From Clostridia bacterium (GTDB lineage Bacteria > Bacillota > Clostridia > Lachnospirales > Lachnospiraceae), in NCBI GenBank assembly GCA_910574255.1, contig CAJTAK010000004.1, positions 276,077-340,076 of the forward strand: a stretch of 64,000 nucleotides of DNA. Direction: 5' to 3'. The notes beneath the pieces are model-generated. The model was not told the DNA's origin. It was given only the letters and a program-made list of their open reading frames with translations, and searched no databases. Both the position numbers and the translations under genes were made by a program. Position 1 is the first letter of the stretch; the number at the start of each line of letters is the position of its first letter. Of this stretch, positions 18,890 through 27,061 are shown piece after piece.

Positions 18890-19690
18890 CTATTCTTTGA
18901 TCATATCCATAGCCGGCATGCCAAGGGCGCTCCATCCGCCGTCCACGAACAAGGTTTGTCCCGTTATGTATCCGGATTCATCGGACCCAAGAAATACAAC
19001 CGCATCCGCAATTTCCGAGGGATCCGCCAGTCTTTTGAAGGGGACTGCCGCATGAATCTGATTCTGGGAAACCACGCCCAGACGGTAGCCATCCTGTACC
19101 ATATTCGTCAGAATCCACCCCGGAGCCACCGCATTTACCCGAATAGCCTTTTTATTCCCGCAATCCTCCGCCCATTCTGCCGCCAGAACGGCGGTCATAG
19201 CATTTACGCCTCCCTTGGAGATTACATAAGGAGCTCTGCCCGGTGTCGTCTGTGTTGATGTGCCGGAAGAAATATTAACAATAGCACCACCTTTATCTCC
19301 CATCAGAAGCGCCGCCTGCTGGCAGCAGAAGAATACGCCTTTTAAATTCACATTCATCAATTTATCCCAGTTCTCCTCCGTAAATTCTTTCGACGGACAG
19401 CGGATCTGTATTCCTGCACAATTTACCTGTACATCAAGCTTTCCAAAGTGTTCTTTTACTTTAGCAAAGGCCTCTTTAATATCTTCTACGCTTGTCACGT
19501 CCATGCGAAACGCATAAGTCTCTATTTCAAACTCTTCTCCCAGCCGCTTGGCCGCTTCCAATGCAAGCTTTTCCTGAATATCGCCTATTACAATTTTTGC
19601 ACCCTCAGCCGCAAATTTTTCCGCCATTGCATAGCCCAGTCCCTGGGCTCCTCCGGTTATAAATACCACTTTGTCCTTCAAATTTTTCAT
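18890..19690 (-). CDS. Short-chain dehydrogenase/reductase (SDR)
   Basis: Classical SDR of 266 residues acting on a sugar or sugar-acid hydroxyl, or reducing a small aldehyde. The NAD(P) motif is TGGAQGLGYA near residue 14, NCAG is present, and the catalytic Ser and YVISK (Tyr, Lys) follow; GYITGQTLFVDGGWS is near the C-terminus. Two ATGs lie side by side; the second (19688-19690) has the better distance from GGAGGAAT. The D in GDIQ after the second strand favours NAD(H). Between the transporter and transketolase genes. Confidence 0.92.
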   Translation of the reverse strand: MKNLKDKVVFITGGAQGLGYAMAEKFAAEGAKIVIGDIQEKLALEAAKRLGEEFEIETYAFRMDVTSVEDIKEAFAKVKEHFGKLDVQVNCAGIQIRCPSKEFTEENWDKLMNVNLKGVFFCCQQAALLMGDKGGAIVNISSGTSTQTTPGRAPYVISKGGVNAMTAVLAAEWAEDCGNKKAIRVNAVAPGWILTNMVQDGYRLGVVSQNQIHAAVPFKRLADPSEIADAVVFLGSDESGYITGQTLFVDGGWSALGMPAMDMIKE

Positions 19691-19702
19691 CATATTCCTC
19701 CT

Positions 19703-20449
19703 TTACCACCATTTGATCATGTCCGTAATCTCTTTTCTTATCCTGATAAACTCCGGATCCGAAACCTTTCTTGGCCTGGGTAAATCCACATCAATGCTGG
19801 CCTTGATTTTGGCCGGCTTGTTGGACAAAATCAATACTCTCTGTGCAAGGTAAGCAGCTTCCTCCAAATTATGAGTAATGAATAAAACCGTACTCCCGGT
19901 AGCCTGCCAGAGACGAATCACCTCATCCTCCAAGTAATAACGCATCTTAATATCCATCTGCCCATAGGGCTCATCCATCAAAAGCAAATCCGGATTCAGT
20001 GCAAATGCCCGTCCAATTACCACACGCTGTTCCATACTAACAGACATCTCATGAGGATAAGCATTCCGATATTTATCAAGCCCCAGAAGATCGATAATTT
20101 TCTCACTCTGAGCCGCAATCTCTTCATTTGACTTTTTCTTAATGCGCAGACCATATTCGATATTCTGCTGTGCTGTGAGCCAGGGAAATGCGGAAGGCTC
20201 CTGAAACACAAATGAAATGCTGTGCTTCTTCGGATCTGCAGGCTCTCCGTCAATTAAAATTTCTCCCTCCGTAGGATCAATCAGCCTTGTCAGAAGATTT
20301 AAAAATGTTGTTTTTCCACAGCCGGTAGGCCCGACAATACAGACAAATTCTCCTTTTTTAATATTAAAGGAAATGTCATTTAACACCAGCAAATCACCGA
20401 AACGCTTTGTCAGATGATTTACCTGGACCTTAATCTCTTGATTTTCCAT
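19703..20449 (-). CDS. NitT/TauT-type ABC transporter ATPase with degenerate signature
   Basis: ATPase of 248 residues. Walker A GPTGCGKTT, Q-loop FVFQE, Walker B LLLMDEP and the switch histidine in ITHNLEEA are intact. The ABC signature is not: where family members have LSGGMKQR this protein has MSVSMEQR. Its neighbour shows the complementary defect, so the two are probably an obligate heterodimer with one working ATP site. Part of an importer with two permeases and one binding lipoprotein. Confidence 0.93.
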   Translation of the reverse strand: MENQEIKVQVNHLTKRFGDLLVLNDISFNIKKGEFVCIVGPTGCGKTTFLNLLTRLIDPTEGEILIDGEPADPKKHSISFVFQEPSAFPWLTAQQNIEYGLRIKKKSNEEIAAQSEKIIDLLGLDKYRNAYPHEMSVSMEQRVVIGRAFALNPDLLLMDEPYGQMDIKMRYYLEDEVIRLWQATGSTVLFITHNLEEAAYLAQRVLILSNKPAKIKASIDVDLPRPRKVSDPEFIRIRKEITDMIKWW

Positions 20450-20463
20450 GATATTCCTCCCAT

Positions 20464-21216
20464 CTACAGCGCCAAATCGGTATTTGCCTCAATTGCTTCA
20501 CGGATACGCAAAAACTCTGTATCAACATAATCACGTGGTCTGGGGAGCGAGATATCATAGACCTCTTTAACCGTCGCCGGGCAGGCGCTCAGCACAATAA
20601 TCCGATCCGCCAGATATACCGCCTCCTCAATATTATTCGTTACGAATATAACCGTTCTCTTCTCCTGTTCCCAAATACGCAGAATTTCTTCCTCCATCTG
20701 GTAACGGGTCTGAGCATCCAACGCTCCAAAAGGCTCATCCATCAATAAAACCTGGGGATTGTTGCAGTAAGCACGTGCAATTCCCACGCGCTGCTTCATG
20801 CCTCCGGACAGCTGCTTGGGCAATGCGTTTTCAAACCCGTTCAGTCCCACCAGATCAATGAGGTATTGTGCCCTTTCTCTTCGTTTTTCTTTTGGTACTC
20901 CCTTTAATTCCAAAGGCATCTCCACATTTTCCATCACCGTTTTCCATGGAAAAACCGCTGTCTTTTGAAATACAAAGCCAAGATCCGTTCCGTCACTGTC
21001 AATAAATTCCACCTTGCCTTCCGTGGGCGTTTCCAAACCGCTCACCATATTCAGGAGCACGGTCTTTCCGCACTGACCCGGACCAAGCAGCACAAGAAAT
21101 TCATTTTTGTATACATCAATCGTGACATGGTTTACCGCTTCAAAAATCATCTTTCGTGTCGCAAAGGACTTAGATATGTTCTCCAAGTGAACCTTGACTA
21201 CTCTTTGCTCATCCAT
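20464..21216 (-). CDS. NitT/TauT-type ABC transporter ATPase lacking the switch histidine
   Basis: ATPase of 250 residues, paralogue of the next gene. Walker A is GPGQCGKTV, the signature LSGGMKQR and Walker B VLLMDEP are canonical, but the H-loop histidine is Asn (VTNNIEEAV). ATG 21214-21216 is preferred over GTG 21220-21222 because GGAAG then lies at normal spacing. Overlaps the upstream permease gene by 19 bp. Energises the importer together with the ATPase at 19703-20449. Confidence 0.92.
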   Translation of the reverse strand: MDEQRVVKVHLENISKSFATRKMIFEAVNHVTIDVYKNEFLVLLGPGQCGKTVLLNMVSGLETPTEGKVEFIDSDGTDLGFVFQKTAVFPWKTVMENVEMPLELKGVPKEKRRERAQYLIDLVGLNGFENALPKQLSGGMKQRVGIARAYCNNPQVLLMDEPFGALDAQTRYQMEEEILRIWEQEKRTVIFVTNNIEEAVYLADRIIVLSACPATVKEVYDISLPRPRDYVDTEFLRIREAIEANTDLAL

Positions 21217-21971
21217 CCGCACAACTTCCTTTCAATAAATGTAAATACGGCGCTTAACAAGGCTCCCACGACGCCAATCAAAATCATAGCAACCATAATC
21301 AGTGCAACATCATAGCTGTCACGTCCCCGGTTGATTAAGAAGCCAAGTCCGGATTTACTCGATAACATTTCTGCCGCTACCACAACCATCCAGCCGGAGC
21401 TAATTGCAATTTTAATACCGGCAAGTATGGTGGGCATTGCCGCCGGAAACACCACATGTCGAAGCATCTGCCATGTATTGGCTTTATAAATTTTTCCCAC
21501 CTTCAGATACATATCATCCACCATCGCAACTCCGGACATGGTGTTCATAACAATCGGAAAGAACGCGCCGATAAATACCAAAAGCACTTTTGGAAATTCC
21601 CCAATGCCAAACAGTAAGATAATCAGCGGAATCCAGGCTATAGGCGGAATCGGACGCAGAGCCATTAAAATGGGATTGAGCGCCGCACGGACCTTTTTAT
21701 TCCATCCCATAAAGAGTCCCATACCGACTCCTAAAACAATTGCAGCCAAAAGGGCCATTACAACTCTTTTAAGGCTTGCAAAAACATGGCCGAGAATGGA
21801 TATCTTCATAACCGGCTTTTCAATCAATCGAATTAACCGCTCAATGGTAGCCATGGGTGTAGGAAAAAAATCCGGCTTGCTGTTTGACACAAGGAACCAA
21901 ATAGCAATCAGTCCAAGGATGGACAGAGTAGAAAGTATAATATCCCGAGTCTGCGATTGATTCTTTTTCAT
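21198..21971 (-). CDS. NitT/TauT-type ABC transporter permease (second)
   Basis: Inner-membrane permease of 257 residues with about six helices and the BPD_transp_1 coupling region, including RPIPPIAWIPLIILLFGIGEFPK and EMLSSKSGLGFLINRG. ATG 21969-21971 overlaps the stop of the preceding permease (ATGA) and is preceded by GGAGGAG; the long upstream open frame has no family likeness. Forms a heterodimeric channel with that permease. Confidence 0.94.
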   Translation of the reverse strand: MKKNQSQTRDIILSTLSILGLIAIWFLVSNSKPDFFPTPMATIERLIRLIEKPVMKISILGHVFASLKRVVMALLAAIVLGVGMGLFMGWNKKVRAALNPILMALRPIPPIAWIPLIILLFGIGEFPKVLLVFIGAFFPIVMNTMSGVAMVDDMYLKVGKIYKANTWQMLRHVVFPAAMPTILAGIKIAISSGWMVVVAAEMLSSKSGLGFLINRGRDSYDVALIMVAMILIGVVGALLSAVFTFIERKLCGWMSKE

Positions 21972-22813
21972 GCTCTGCTCCTCCATTTCACAACATAGTT
22001 TTCTAATTTCGATAAAAGCGTTGTCAGAATTGCTCCAATAACACCGATTGTAAGCATTCCCACTATTATGATATCCGATCTTACCAGGGAGCGTCCCTGC
22101 TGTATCATATACCCCAGGCCTGCCGTTGCTGCCAGCAGTTCCGATGCAACCAGGGTGGACCATGCATTTCCCAGCGCCACCTGTATGCCCGTAAAAGCCA
22201 GGGGCATCGCATAGTTTCTGCTTACGGTCCAAAATACCTCCCATGTGGATGCACCTGATGTCTTAGCTACGTTCAAATACACTACAGGCGTCAGCTTTAC
22301 TCCCGTATACGAATTGATTACGCAAGGTACAAATGCCGCAAGAAATATAATAAATGCCTTGGCCGTTGTACCCACTCCCAGCCAGATGATAGACAGCGGA
22401 ATCCAGGCAATCGGCGGAATCGGGCGTACAATCTCAAAAACGGGGGATACCAGCTTATCAAAGGTATGATAATATCCCATGATAAGCCCAAGGGGAACGC
22501 CGATGATCACCGCAGTGCAATATCCTACAAGAACCAGTTTCAAGCTGGTAATTATGTGAATGCCAAGTACGGCACCGTCCGGCTTTGGATCTGAAAACTT
22601 TTGTATAAAGGTCTTCACCACCTGTGTAGGCGCACAAAGGTACTTGCTGTCAATCCACCCTGCACGCACTGCCAGCTCCCAGAGACATAAAAATACCAGT
22701 ATGCTGACTGTCGAGATAAGCAAAAGCTGTCTTGCTTCCTTTCTCTTGGCCTTTGCCTCAATCCGAATGGAATTGGCTGTCTCGGTGGAAATCTGTTTTG
22801 AATTATCACTCAT
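21968..22813 (-). CDS. NitT/TauT-type ABC transporter permease (first)
   Basis: Inner-membrane permease of 281 residues with a charged cytoplasmic N-terminus and about six helices. Coupling region RPIPPIAWIPLSIIWLGVG and ELLAATAGLGYMIQQGRS match the TauC/SsuC family. ATG 22811-22813 (MSDNSKQ) has GGAGTG at a normal distance. It is separated from the binding-protein gene by a strong intercistronic hairpin and overlaps the second permease by 4 bp. Confidence 0.94.
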   Translation of the reverse strand: MSDNSKQISTETANSIRIEAKAKRKEARQLLLISTVSILVFLCLWELAVRAGWIDSKYLCAPTQVVKTFIQKFSDPKPDGAVLGIHIITSLKLVLVGYCTAVIIGVPLGLIMGYYHTFDKLVSPVFEIVRPIPPIAWIPLSIIWLGVGTTAKAFIIFLAAFVPCVINSYTGVKLTPVVYLNVAKTSGASTWEVFWTVSRNYAMPLAFTGIQVALGNAWSTLVASELLAATAGLGYMIQQGRSLVRSDIIIVGMLTIGVIGAILTTLLSKLENYVVKWRSRA

Positions 22814-22836
22814 ATTCATCACTCCATTGCAAACCA

Positions 22837-22871
22837 CATAATAGGGGGAGGGCTCCCCTCCCCCTATTATG
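22837..22871 (-). other. Strong intercistronic stem-loop between binding protein and permease
   Basis: Perfect stem CATAATAGGGGGAGG/CCTCCCCCTATTATG (16 bp counting the G-C next to the loop). No T-run follows. Such hairpins after a binding-protein gene usually protect its mRNA and lower downstream expression, giving excess binding protein over permease. Confidence 0.8.
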
Positions 22872-22899
22872 TCTCTATTCTGTTTTGAACCTTTTCATT

Positions 22900-24042
22900 T
22901 TACTGCCCATTCATGTATGCTTCCATAAAGCTTGTATCAACCAATCCATTCTCCCGAAGGGCATTCAAATCATCCTCTGAAATCTTTCCCTGTCCTTCGA
23001 AGAACTCCGCAAATACCAGCAGAATATCATTTGCCTCACAGCCTCCGTCATCTCTTACCGTGAAAAGCTCTTTATTACGCTCTATAGAAGCATATGGACG
23101 GCTTTCAACTTCTTTCACCGCAGCAGTCTCGCTTAAGCTGATTCCCTGATCTTCCTCAAAATCGTAAAGCAGATCGGCTGTTCCTTCCGGATCCGCATTT
23201 AATTCCGTAGCGGCCTGCAGATAAGCCTTTAAGTAGGCATAAACACCATCCCAGTCATTGGCAATTGCATCCTCAGTTGCAACCACTACGCAGGGCTGAA
23301 TAATTCCAAGGTTAACCGCATTTGCAACCTTTACCCAATCCGTATCTTCTTCTGCCTGGAATCCAAAAGGTGACCAAAGCGCTACAACATCGCCGGTGCC
23401 TGCTTTAAATGCCGCATAGGAATCAGCAACAGAAGTGTCAATCAGATTGATGTCATCCTCAGTCAGGCCCAGATGCTCCAAAAGCCCGATGAGCATCATA
23501 TGGCAGGAGGTGCCGGTGGCACAAAGTACTGTCAGTCCCTTCCAATCATCTGCTGTTCCATACACGCCCTTCTCATCCGGTGTGCAGCCTGCCAGAGGGC
23601 TGTCGGGACGAACCCAAAGATCGACGGTGTTCTCATCCGGTGAAGTATAAGCTATAGCTTTCAGATTATAACCAACAGCTCCGAGAACAATACCGCCGGT
23701 GCCGGTTGTTCCTACATCCCACGCTCCGGAAGCAATCGCTTCATTCTGAACAGGACCGCCGGAATACATGTCAACTGTGGTATCTTCACATTTAAAATAT
23801 CCCTGGTCAATGGCATATACGCTGGCAAGTGCATGGATGTACGGGTGACCGCTGACTTTGAGATCGTATACCGTATCATCTGCAGGTTCCGCAGTTTCTT
23901 CCGACTCTTGGGGATTATCTGCTGTGTCCTCCGCAGCCGGAGCCTCCTGTGCGGGCTTCTCCTCTTTTGAACCGCAGGCTGCCATACTGGCAACCATGGC
24001 TGCAGCCAATAACAATGCAACTAGTTTTCTCGTCTTCTTCAT
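22900..24042 (-). CDS. NitT/TauT-type substrate-binding lipoprotein
   Basis: Extracellular solute-binding protein of 380 residues. It has a signal peptide with lipobox ending at C23 (ASMAAC), an acidic linker (residues about 27-55), then a TauA/SsuA-like periplasmic-binding fold: HPYIHALASVYAIDQGYFK, SGAWDVGTTGTGG and AFKAGTGDVVALWSP. This class binds sulfonates, nitrate, cyanate, thiamine precursors and other small acids; the ligand is unknown. First gene of the long catabolic operon, behind a LacI-type operator. Confidence 0.93.
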   Translation of the reverse strand: MKKTRKLVALLLAAAMVASMAACGSKEEKPAQEAPAAEDTADNPQESEETAEPADDTVYDLKVSGHPYIHALASVYAIDQGYFKCEDTTVDMYSGGPVQNEAIASGAWDVGTTGTGGIVLGAVGYNLKAIAYTSPDENTVDLWVRPDSPLAGCTPDEKGVYGTADDWKGLTVLCATGTSCHMMLIGLLEHLGLTEDDINLIDTSVADSYAAFKAGTGDVVALWSPFGFQAEEDTDWVKVANAVNLGIIQPCVVVATEDAIANDWDGVYAYLKAYLQAATELNADPEGTADLLYDFEEDQGISLSETAAVKEVESRPYASIERNKELFTVRDDGGCEANDILLVFAEFFEGQGKISEDDLNALRENGLVDTSFMEAYMNGQ

Positions 24043-24116
24043 TTTTTACCCTCCTAATACATTTTTAAGGTTTACTTTTTGTGAGTTTTTTATAAATCAA
24101 CTCGATTTGTAAGTTA

Positions 24117-24145
24117 ATCATAGTTTATTAATACCCTAATTTCAA
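24117..24145 (-). promoter_or_regulatory. Promoter of the ABC importer/catabolic operon
   Basis: Minus strand: TTGAAA (24140-24145), 17-bp spacer, TATGAT (24117-24122). An operator copy is centred about 52 bp upstream of the expected start site, just beyond the -35. Confidence 0.8.
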
Positions 24146-24150
24146 CAAAA

Positions 24151-24168
24151 TTTTACCCAAACGTTTGT
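24151..24168. promoter_or_regulatory. LacI-type operator O1
   Basis: The palindrome CAAACGTTTG (24158-24167) lies inside an 18-base block that is repeated exactly at 24320-24337. Central CG and dyad symmetry are typical of LacI-family operators. It sits next to the operon promoter. Confidence 0.8.
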
Positions 24169-24319
24169 ATAACCGCCTAAGACACGCCCCTTATCAGCTT
24201 CCCTTGTGCAAGTTTTTGTCATACCGGCCAAAGGTTTTCCCGGTTTAGTTTGTGCAAAATTGTGAAAATATATTATTTTTATATATTCCTCTGCGGAGAG
24301 CCGCATTTTTAAATACTAT

Positions 24320-24337
24320 TTTTACCCAAACGTTTGT
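24320..24337. promoter_or_regulatory. LacI-type operator O2
   Basis: Second exact copy of the 18-base block with CAAACGTTTG at 24327-24336, centred 169 bp from O1 and about 76 bp upstream of the regulator's own start site. The rest of the 407-bp gap (24043-24449) holds the two promoters and AT-rich sequence but no further gene. Confidence 0.8.
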
Positions 24338-24372
24338 CTATGCTTTTTCCAAAGTATTCCTTACGTTTTTTG

Positions 24373-24401
24373 TTGACACTTTTATTATTTTTTTCTATGA
24401 T
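24373..24401 (+). promoter_or_regulatory. Promoter of the LacI-family regulator gene
   Basis: Consensus TTGACA (24373-24378), 17-bp spacer, TATGAT (24396-24401). Transcription would start near 24408, 42 bp before the start codon. Confidence 0.85.
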
Positions 24402-24449
24402 AAGATAAGATTTGAGTATAATTTAAGCAAAAAGCGAGGAAAATTTCAT

Positions 24450-25481
24450 ATGACGCTGAAAGAAATTGCACAAGAAGCCGGTGTGTCTATCTCTACCGTT
24501 TCAAGAGTAATTAATCAAAACAACTCCCGGGCCGCAAGCAAAGAGGTACAAGATCGTATCTGGGAGATTGTGCGTCGAACCAACTATACGCCCAACTCCA
24601 TAGCCCGTAATCTCAAAAGCGGAAATACTCCTTCCGGTCAGGCTTCTTCTCATTCCATTGCCTGCCTGTTTGCAAGAGAGCCGGATGCCATTACGGATCC
24701 TTTCTTTTCTCAGCTGGCACGCAGCATTGAGAAAGAAGCCTTTAAGCAAAACTATATTTTAAAGTATTCTTTTACGGCTATTGATATTCAGCACCCAAGC
24801 ACGTTCCATCTCATTGCCGACAATCATGTAGACGGCGTTGCCATTCTGGGACGCTGCAACAAGCAATTGCTGAGTTTTTTAAAAAAGCATTTTAATTATG
24901 TTATTTATACGGGCCTGAACAGCCTAAACGCCAAATACGATCAGGTCCTGTGCGAAAGCACTCTTGCCAGTGAACACGTTATTGAATACCTGATCGGGCT
25001 TGGACATACAAAAATTGCCTACGTAGGCGAAACTCAAAACGAGGAACGTTATGTGGGGTATTGTTCTACTCTGCGCAAGCACAATATTCCCATTCAAAAT
25101 GAATTTATTTCTAATGTTATGATTTGTTCCGAGGGCGGATATCAAGGCACAAAAGCTCTTCTTAACAGGACTCGTGAAGCTACTGCTGTTTTTGCCCCCA
25201 ATGACTTAACAGCTATTGGTGTTATGCGTGCAATTCAGGAAGAGGGCTTAAGAATTCCAGAAGACATATCCGTTATCAGCATTGATGACATCGATATGGC
25301 CCAGTATCTTTCCCCAATGCTTACTACTGTTCACGTTCCGCTGGAAGAAATGGGAAAAATGGCTGCAAAGACTCTGATTGACCGTATACAGGGCGGACAT
25401 CATCTTCCCATGAAAATCTCTATGCCCTTTTATCTTGCCGTACGGGAAAGCTGCGGGCCGCCCAGAAAGACAACTATATAA
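24450..25481 (+). CDS. LacI-family transcriptional regulator
   Basis: 343 residues. The N-terminal helix-turn-helix reads MTLKEIAQEAGVSISTVSRV, with the hinge YTPNSIARNLKSG near residue 55; a periplasmic-binding-like effector domain follows with FAPNDLTAIGVMRAI and ISVISIDDIDMAQYLSP. ATG 24450 with GCGAGGA upstream is used; the frame is open further up but without family likeness. It faces the catabolic operon and the two operators between them are its likely binding sites. The inducer is unknown, probably the imported acid or an intermediate. Confidence 0.94.
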   Translation: MTLKEIAQEAGVSISTVSRVINQNNSRAASKEVQDRIWEIVRRTNYTPNSIARNLKSGNTPSGQASSHSIACLFAREPDAITDPFFSQLARSIEKEAFKQNYILKYSFTAIDIQHPSTFHLIADNHVDGVAILGRCNKQLLSFLKKHFNYVIYTGLNSLNAKYDQVLCESTLASEHVIEYLIGLGHTKIAYVGETQNEERYVGYCSTLRKHNIPIQNEFISNVMICSEGGYQGTKALLNRTREATAVFAPNDLTAIGVMRAIQEEGLRIPEDISVISIDDIDMAQYLSPMLTTVHVPLEEMGKMAAKTLIDRIQGGHHLPMKISMPFYLAVRESCGPPRKTTI

Positions 25482-25497
25482 AGACCCCAACACAAAA

Positions 25498-25541
25498 AGA
25501 GTATCCCTTCATACTCAAATCCTGTTATGAAGGAATACTCT
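25498..25541. terminator. Bidirectional terminator between lacI-type gene and phosphohexomutase gene
   Basis: Stem of 15 pairs with one mismatch (left arm AGAGTATCCCTTCATA). On the minus strand it is followed by CTTTTTG, a good T-run for the GDP-fucose operon; on the plus strand by TTCTTAT. Confidence 0.8.
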
Positions 25542-25564
25542 CTTCTTATATGGTCTGTTCTTTT

Positions 25565-27058
25565 TTATTTCTCTTTTCTCTCCGTATACACCTTAATCTT
25601 CGGCTCCGTACCTGACGGACGGATCACGACTTCCGAGCCGTCCTCCATCCACAGCTTGATTACATCGGACTTGGGAAGTCCGTCGATGCCTTCCTGATAA
25701 TCCTTATACCGAACTACCTTGGAGCCCCGCATCTTCATATCCGGCTTCTCTGCAAGCCCCTTGCGTATCAGGCTCATGCGCCTGTCTGCCTCCATGCCAT
25801 CAAAAGTATAGCTTTTCAGCTCTGTCGTATATCGTCCATAAGTCTGGTACAGATCCTCGAGTACATCCAGAAGCGTCTTGCCTATAGACTTGTAAGTGTC
25901 TGCCATCTCGCAAATCAGCATGGCCGCCCCCACCGCATCCTTATCCCGCACATAGCTTCCAACGAGATAGCCGCAACTTTCCTCAAATCCAAACACAAAA
26001 CGCTCTGCCTTGCCCGCCTGTTCCAAAAGGCCAATCTGCTCTCCAATATATTTGAAGCCTGTCAAAGTATTGATTACCTCAACACCATAATGCTCTGCAA
26101 TGTGATCTGCCATAGAAGTAGTCACGATAGTCTTAATCACAACGGGATTTTCCGGCAGTGTTCCTGCCTCCTGCCTGCATTTCAATATATAATCCAATAG
26201 TAGGATTCCCACCTGATTTCCTGTCAATTGCCGATAAGTCTCGCCTTGCCGGACAGCCACGCCAATGCGGTCACTATCCGGATCTGTAGCAAGCAGCAGA
26301 TCTGCCTCCAGCTTTTCACAATAGTCCAATCCCAGCTTCAGCGCTTCCGGTTCCTCCGGATTCGGGATGGGGCAAGTAGGAAAATTACCGTCCGGTTTTG
26401 CCTGTTCCATTACAATCTGTAGATTCTTTATTCCAATATATTTTAGGATACTGCTCACACAGCTTAACCCGCTTCCGTTCAGCGGCGTATAAACCACTTT
26501 CAAATGAGATGTCAGTTCCTTTTGCGTTCGTTTTTTTATAATAGACGCAAGAAATGCCTTGATGGTCTTGTCATTGATATACTCAATTTCTTCCGATTCC
26601 AAAAAATATTCAAAATCCAGATCCTCCCCAGCCTCTTTCTCATCGGCCTTTTCAATATACATCTGGATCGCCGCTGCTGCTCCGCTGGTGACCTGACATC
26701 CATCTGCCCCATAAACCTTAAAGCCATTATAGTCTTTTGGATTATGACTGGCCGTTATACAGATTCCTGCATCACATTTCAGATGGCGCACTGCAAAGGA
26801 TAAAGTCGGCGTCGGCATCAACCGGGGATAAATATACACCTTACATCCCTTCAGGGCCAATACTCTTGCTGCTTCTTTTGCAAATTCTTCCGAGTGATTC
26901 CGGCTGTCATAGGCTACTGCCACAGACGGTTCTTCACTCCGGCTTTTCACATAGGCTGCTGCCCCCAAGACTGCCTCTCGTATGGTTTCTAAATTTAAAT
27001 GATCCGGTCCCGGCCCCATAGTGGCACGAAGCCCTCCTGTTCCAAACTTTAAATTCAT
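25565..27058 (-). CDS. Phosphoglucomutase/phosphomannomutase (alpha-D-phosphohexomutase)
   Basis: Interconverts hexose 6- and 1-phosphates; here it would make mannose 1-phosphate for ManC. 497 residues. Motifs in order: FGTGGLRATMG at residue 5, catalytic serine loop TASHNPKDYNG, metal loop DPDSDR, sugar loop GFEESCGY, phosphate loop RPSGTEPKIK. It starts directly at the FGTGGLR motif and lacks the roughly 40-residue leader common in Firmicute phosphoglucomutases; only 3 bp separate it from manA, so this looks native. Last gene of the GDP-fucose operon. Confidence 0.93.
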   Translation of the reverse strand: MNLKFGTGGLRATMGPGPDHLNLETIREAVLGAAAYVKSRSEEPSVAVAYDSRNHSEEFAKEAARVLALKGCKVYIYPRLMPTPTLSFAVRHLKCDAGICITASHNPKDYNGFKVYGADGCQVTSGAAAAIQMYIEKADEKEAGEDLDFEYFLESEEIEYINDKTIKAFLASIIKKRTQKELTSHLKVVYTPLNGSGLSCVSSILKYIGIKNLQIVMEQAKPDGNFPTCPIPNPEEPEALKLGLDYCEKLEADLLLATDPDSDRIGVAVRQGETYRQLTGNQVGILLLDYILKCRQEAGTLPENPVVIKTIVTTSMADHIAEHYGVEVINTLTGFKYIGEQIGLLEQAGKAERFVFGFEESCGYLVGSYVRDKDAVGAAMLICEMADTYKSIGKTLLDVLEDLYQTYGRYTTELKSYTFDGMEADRRMSLIRKGLAEKPDMKMRGSKVVRYKDYQEGIDGLPKSDVIKLWMEDGSEVVIRPSGTEPKIKVYTERKEK

Positions 27059-27061
27059 CCG

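Noticed and set aside
24158..24167. CAAACGTTTG sites as catabolite (CcpA) cre sites
   Set aside because: They miss the outer TG and CA of the cre consensus, while the exact 18-bp duplication next to a divergent LacI gene favours that regulator.
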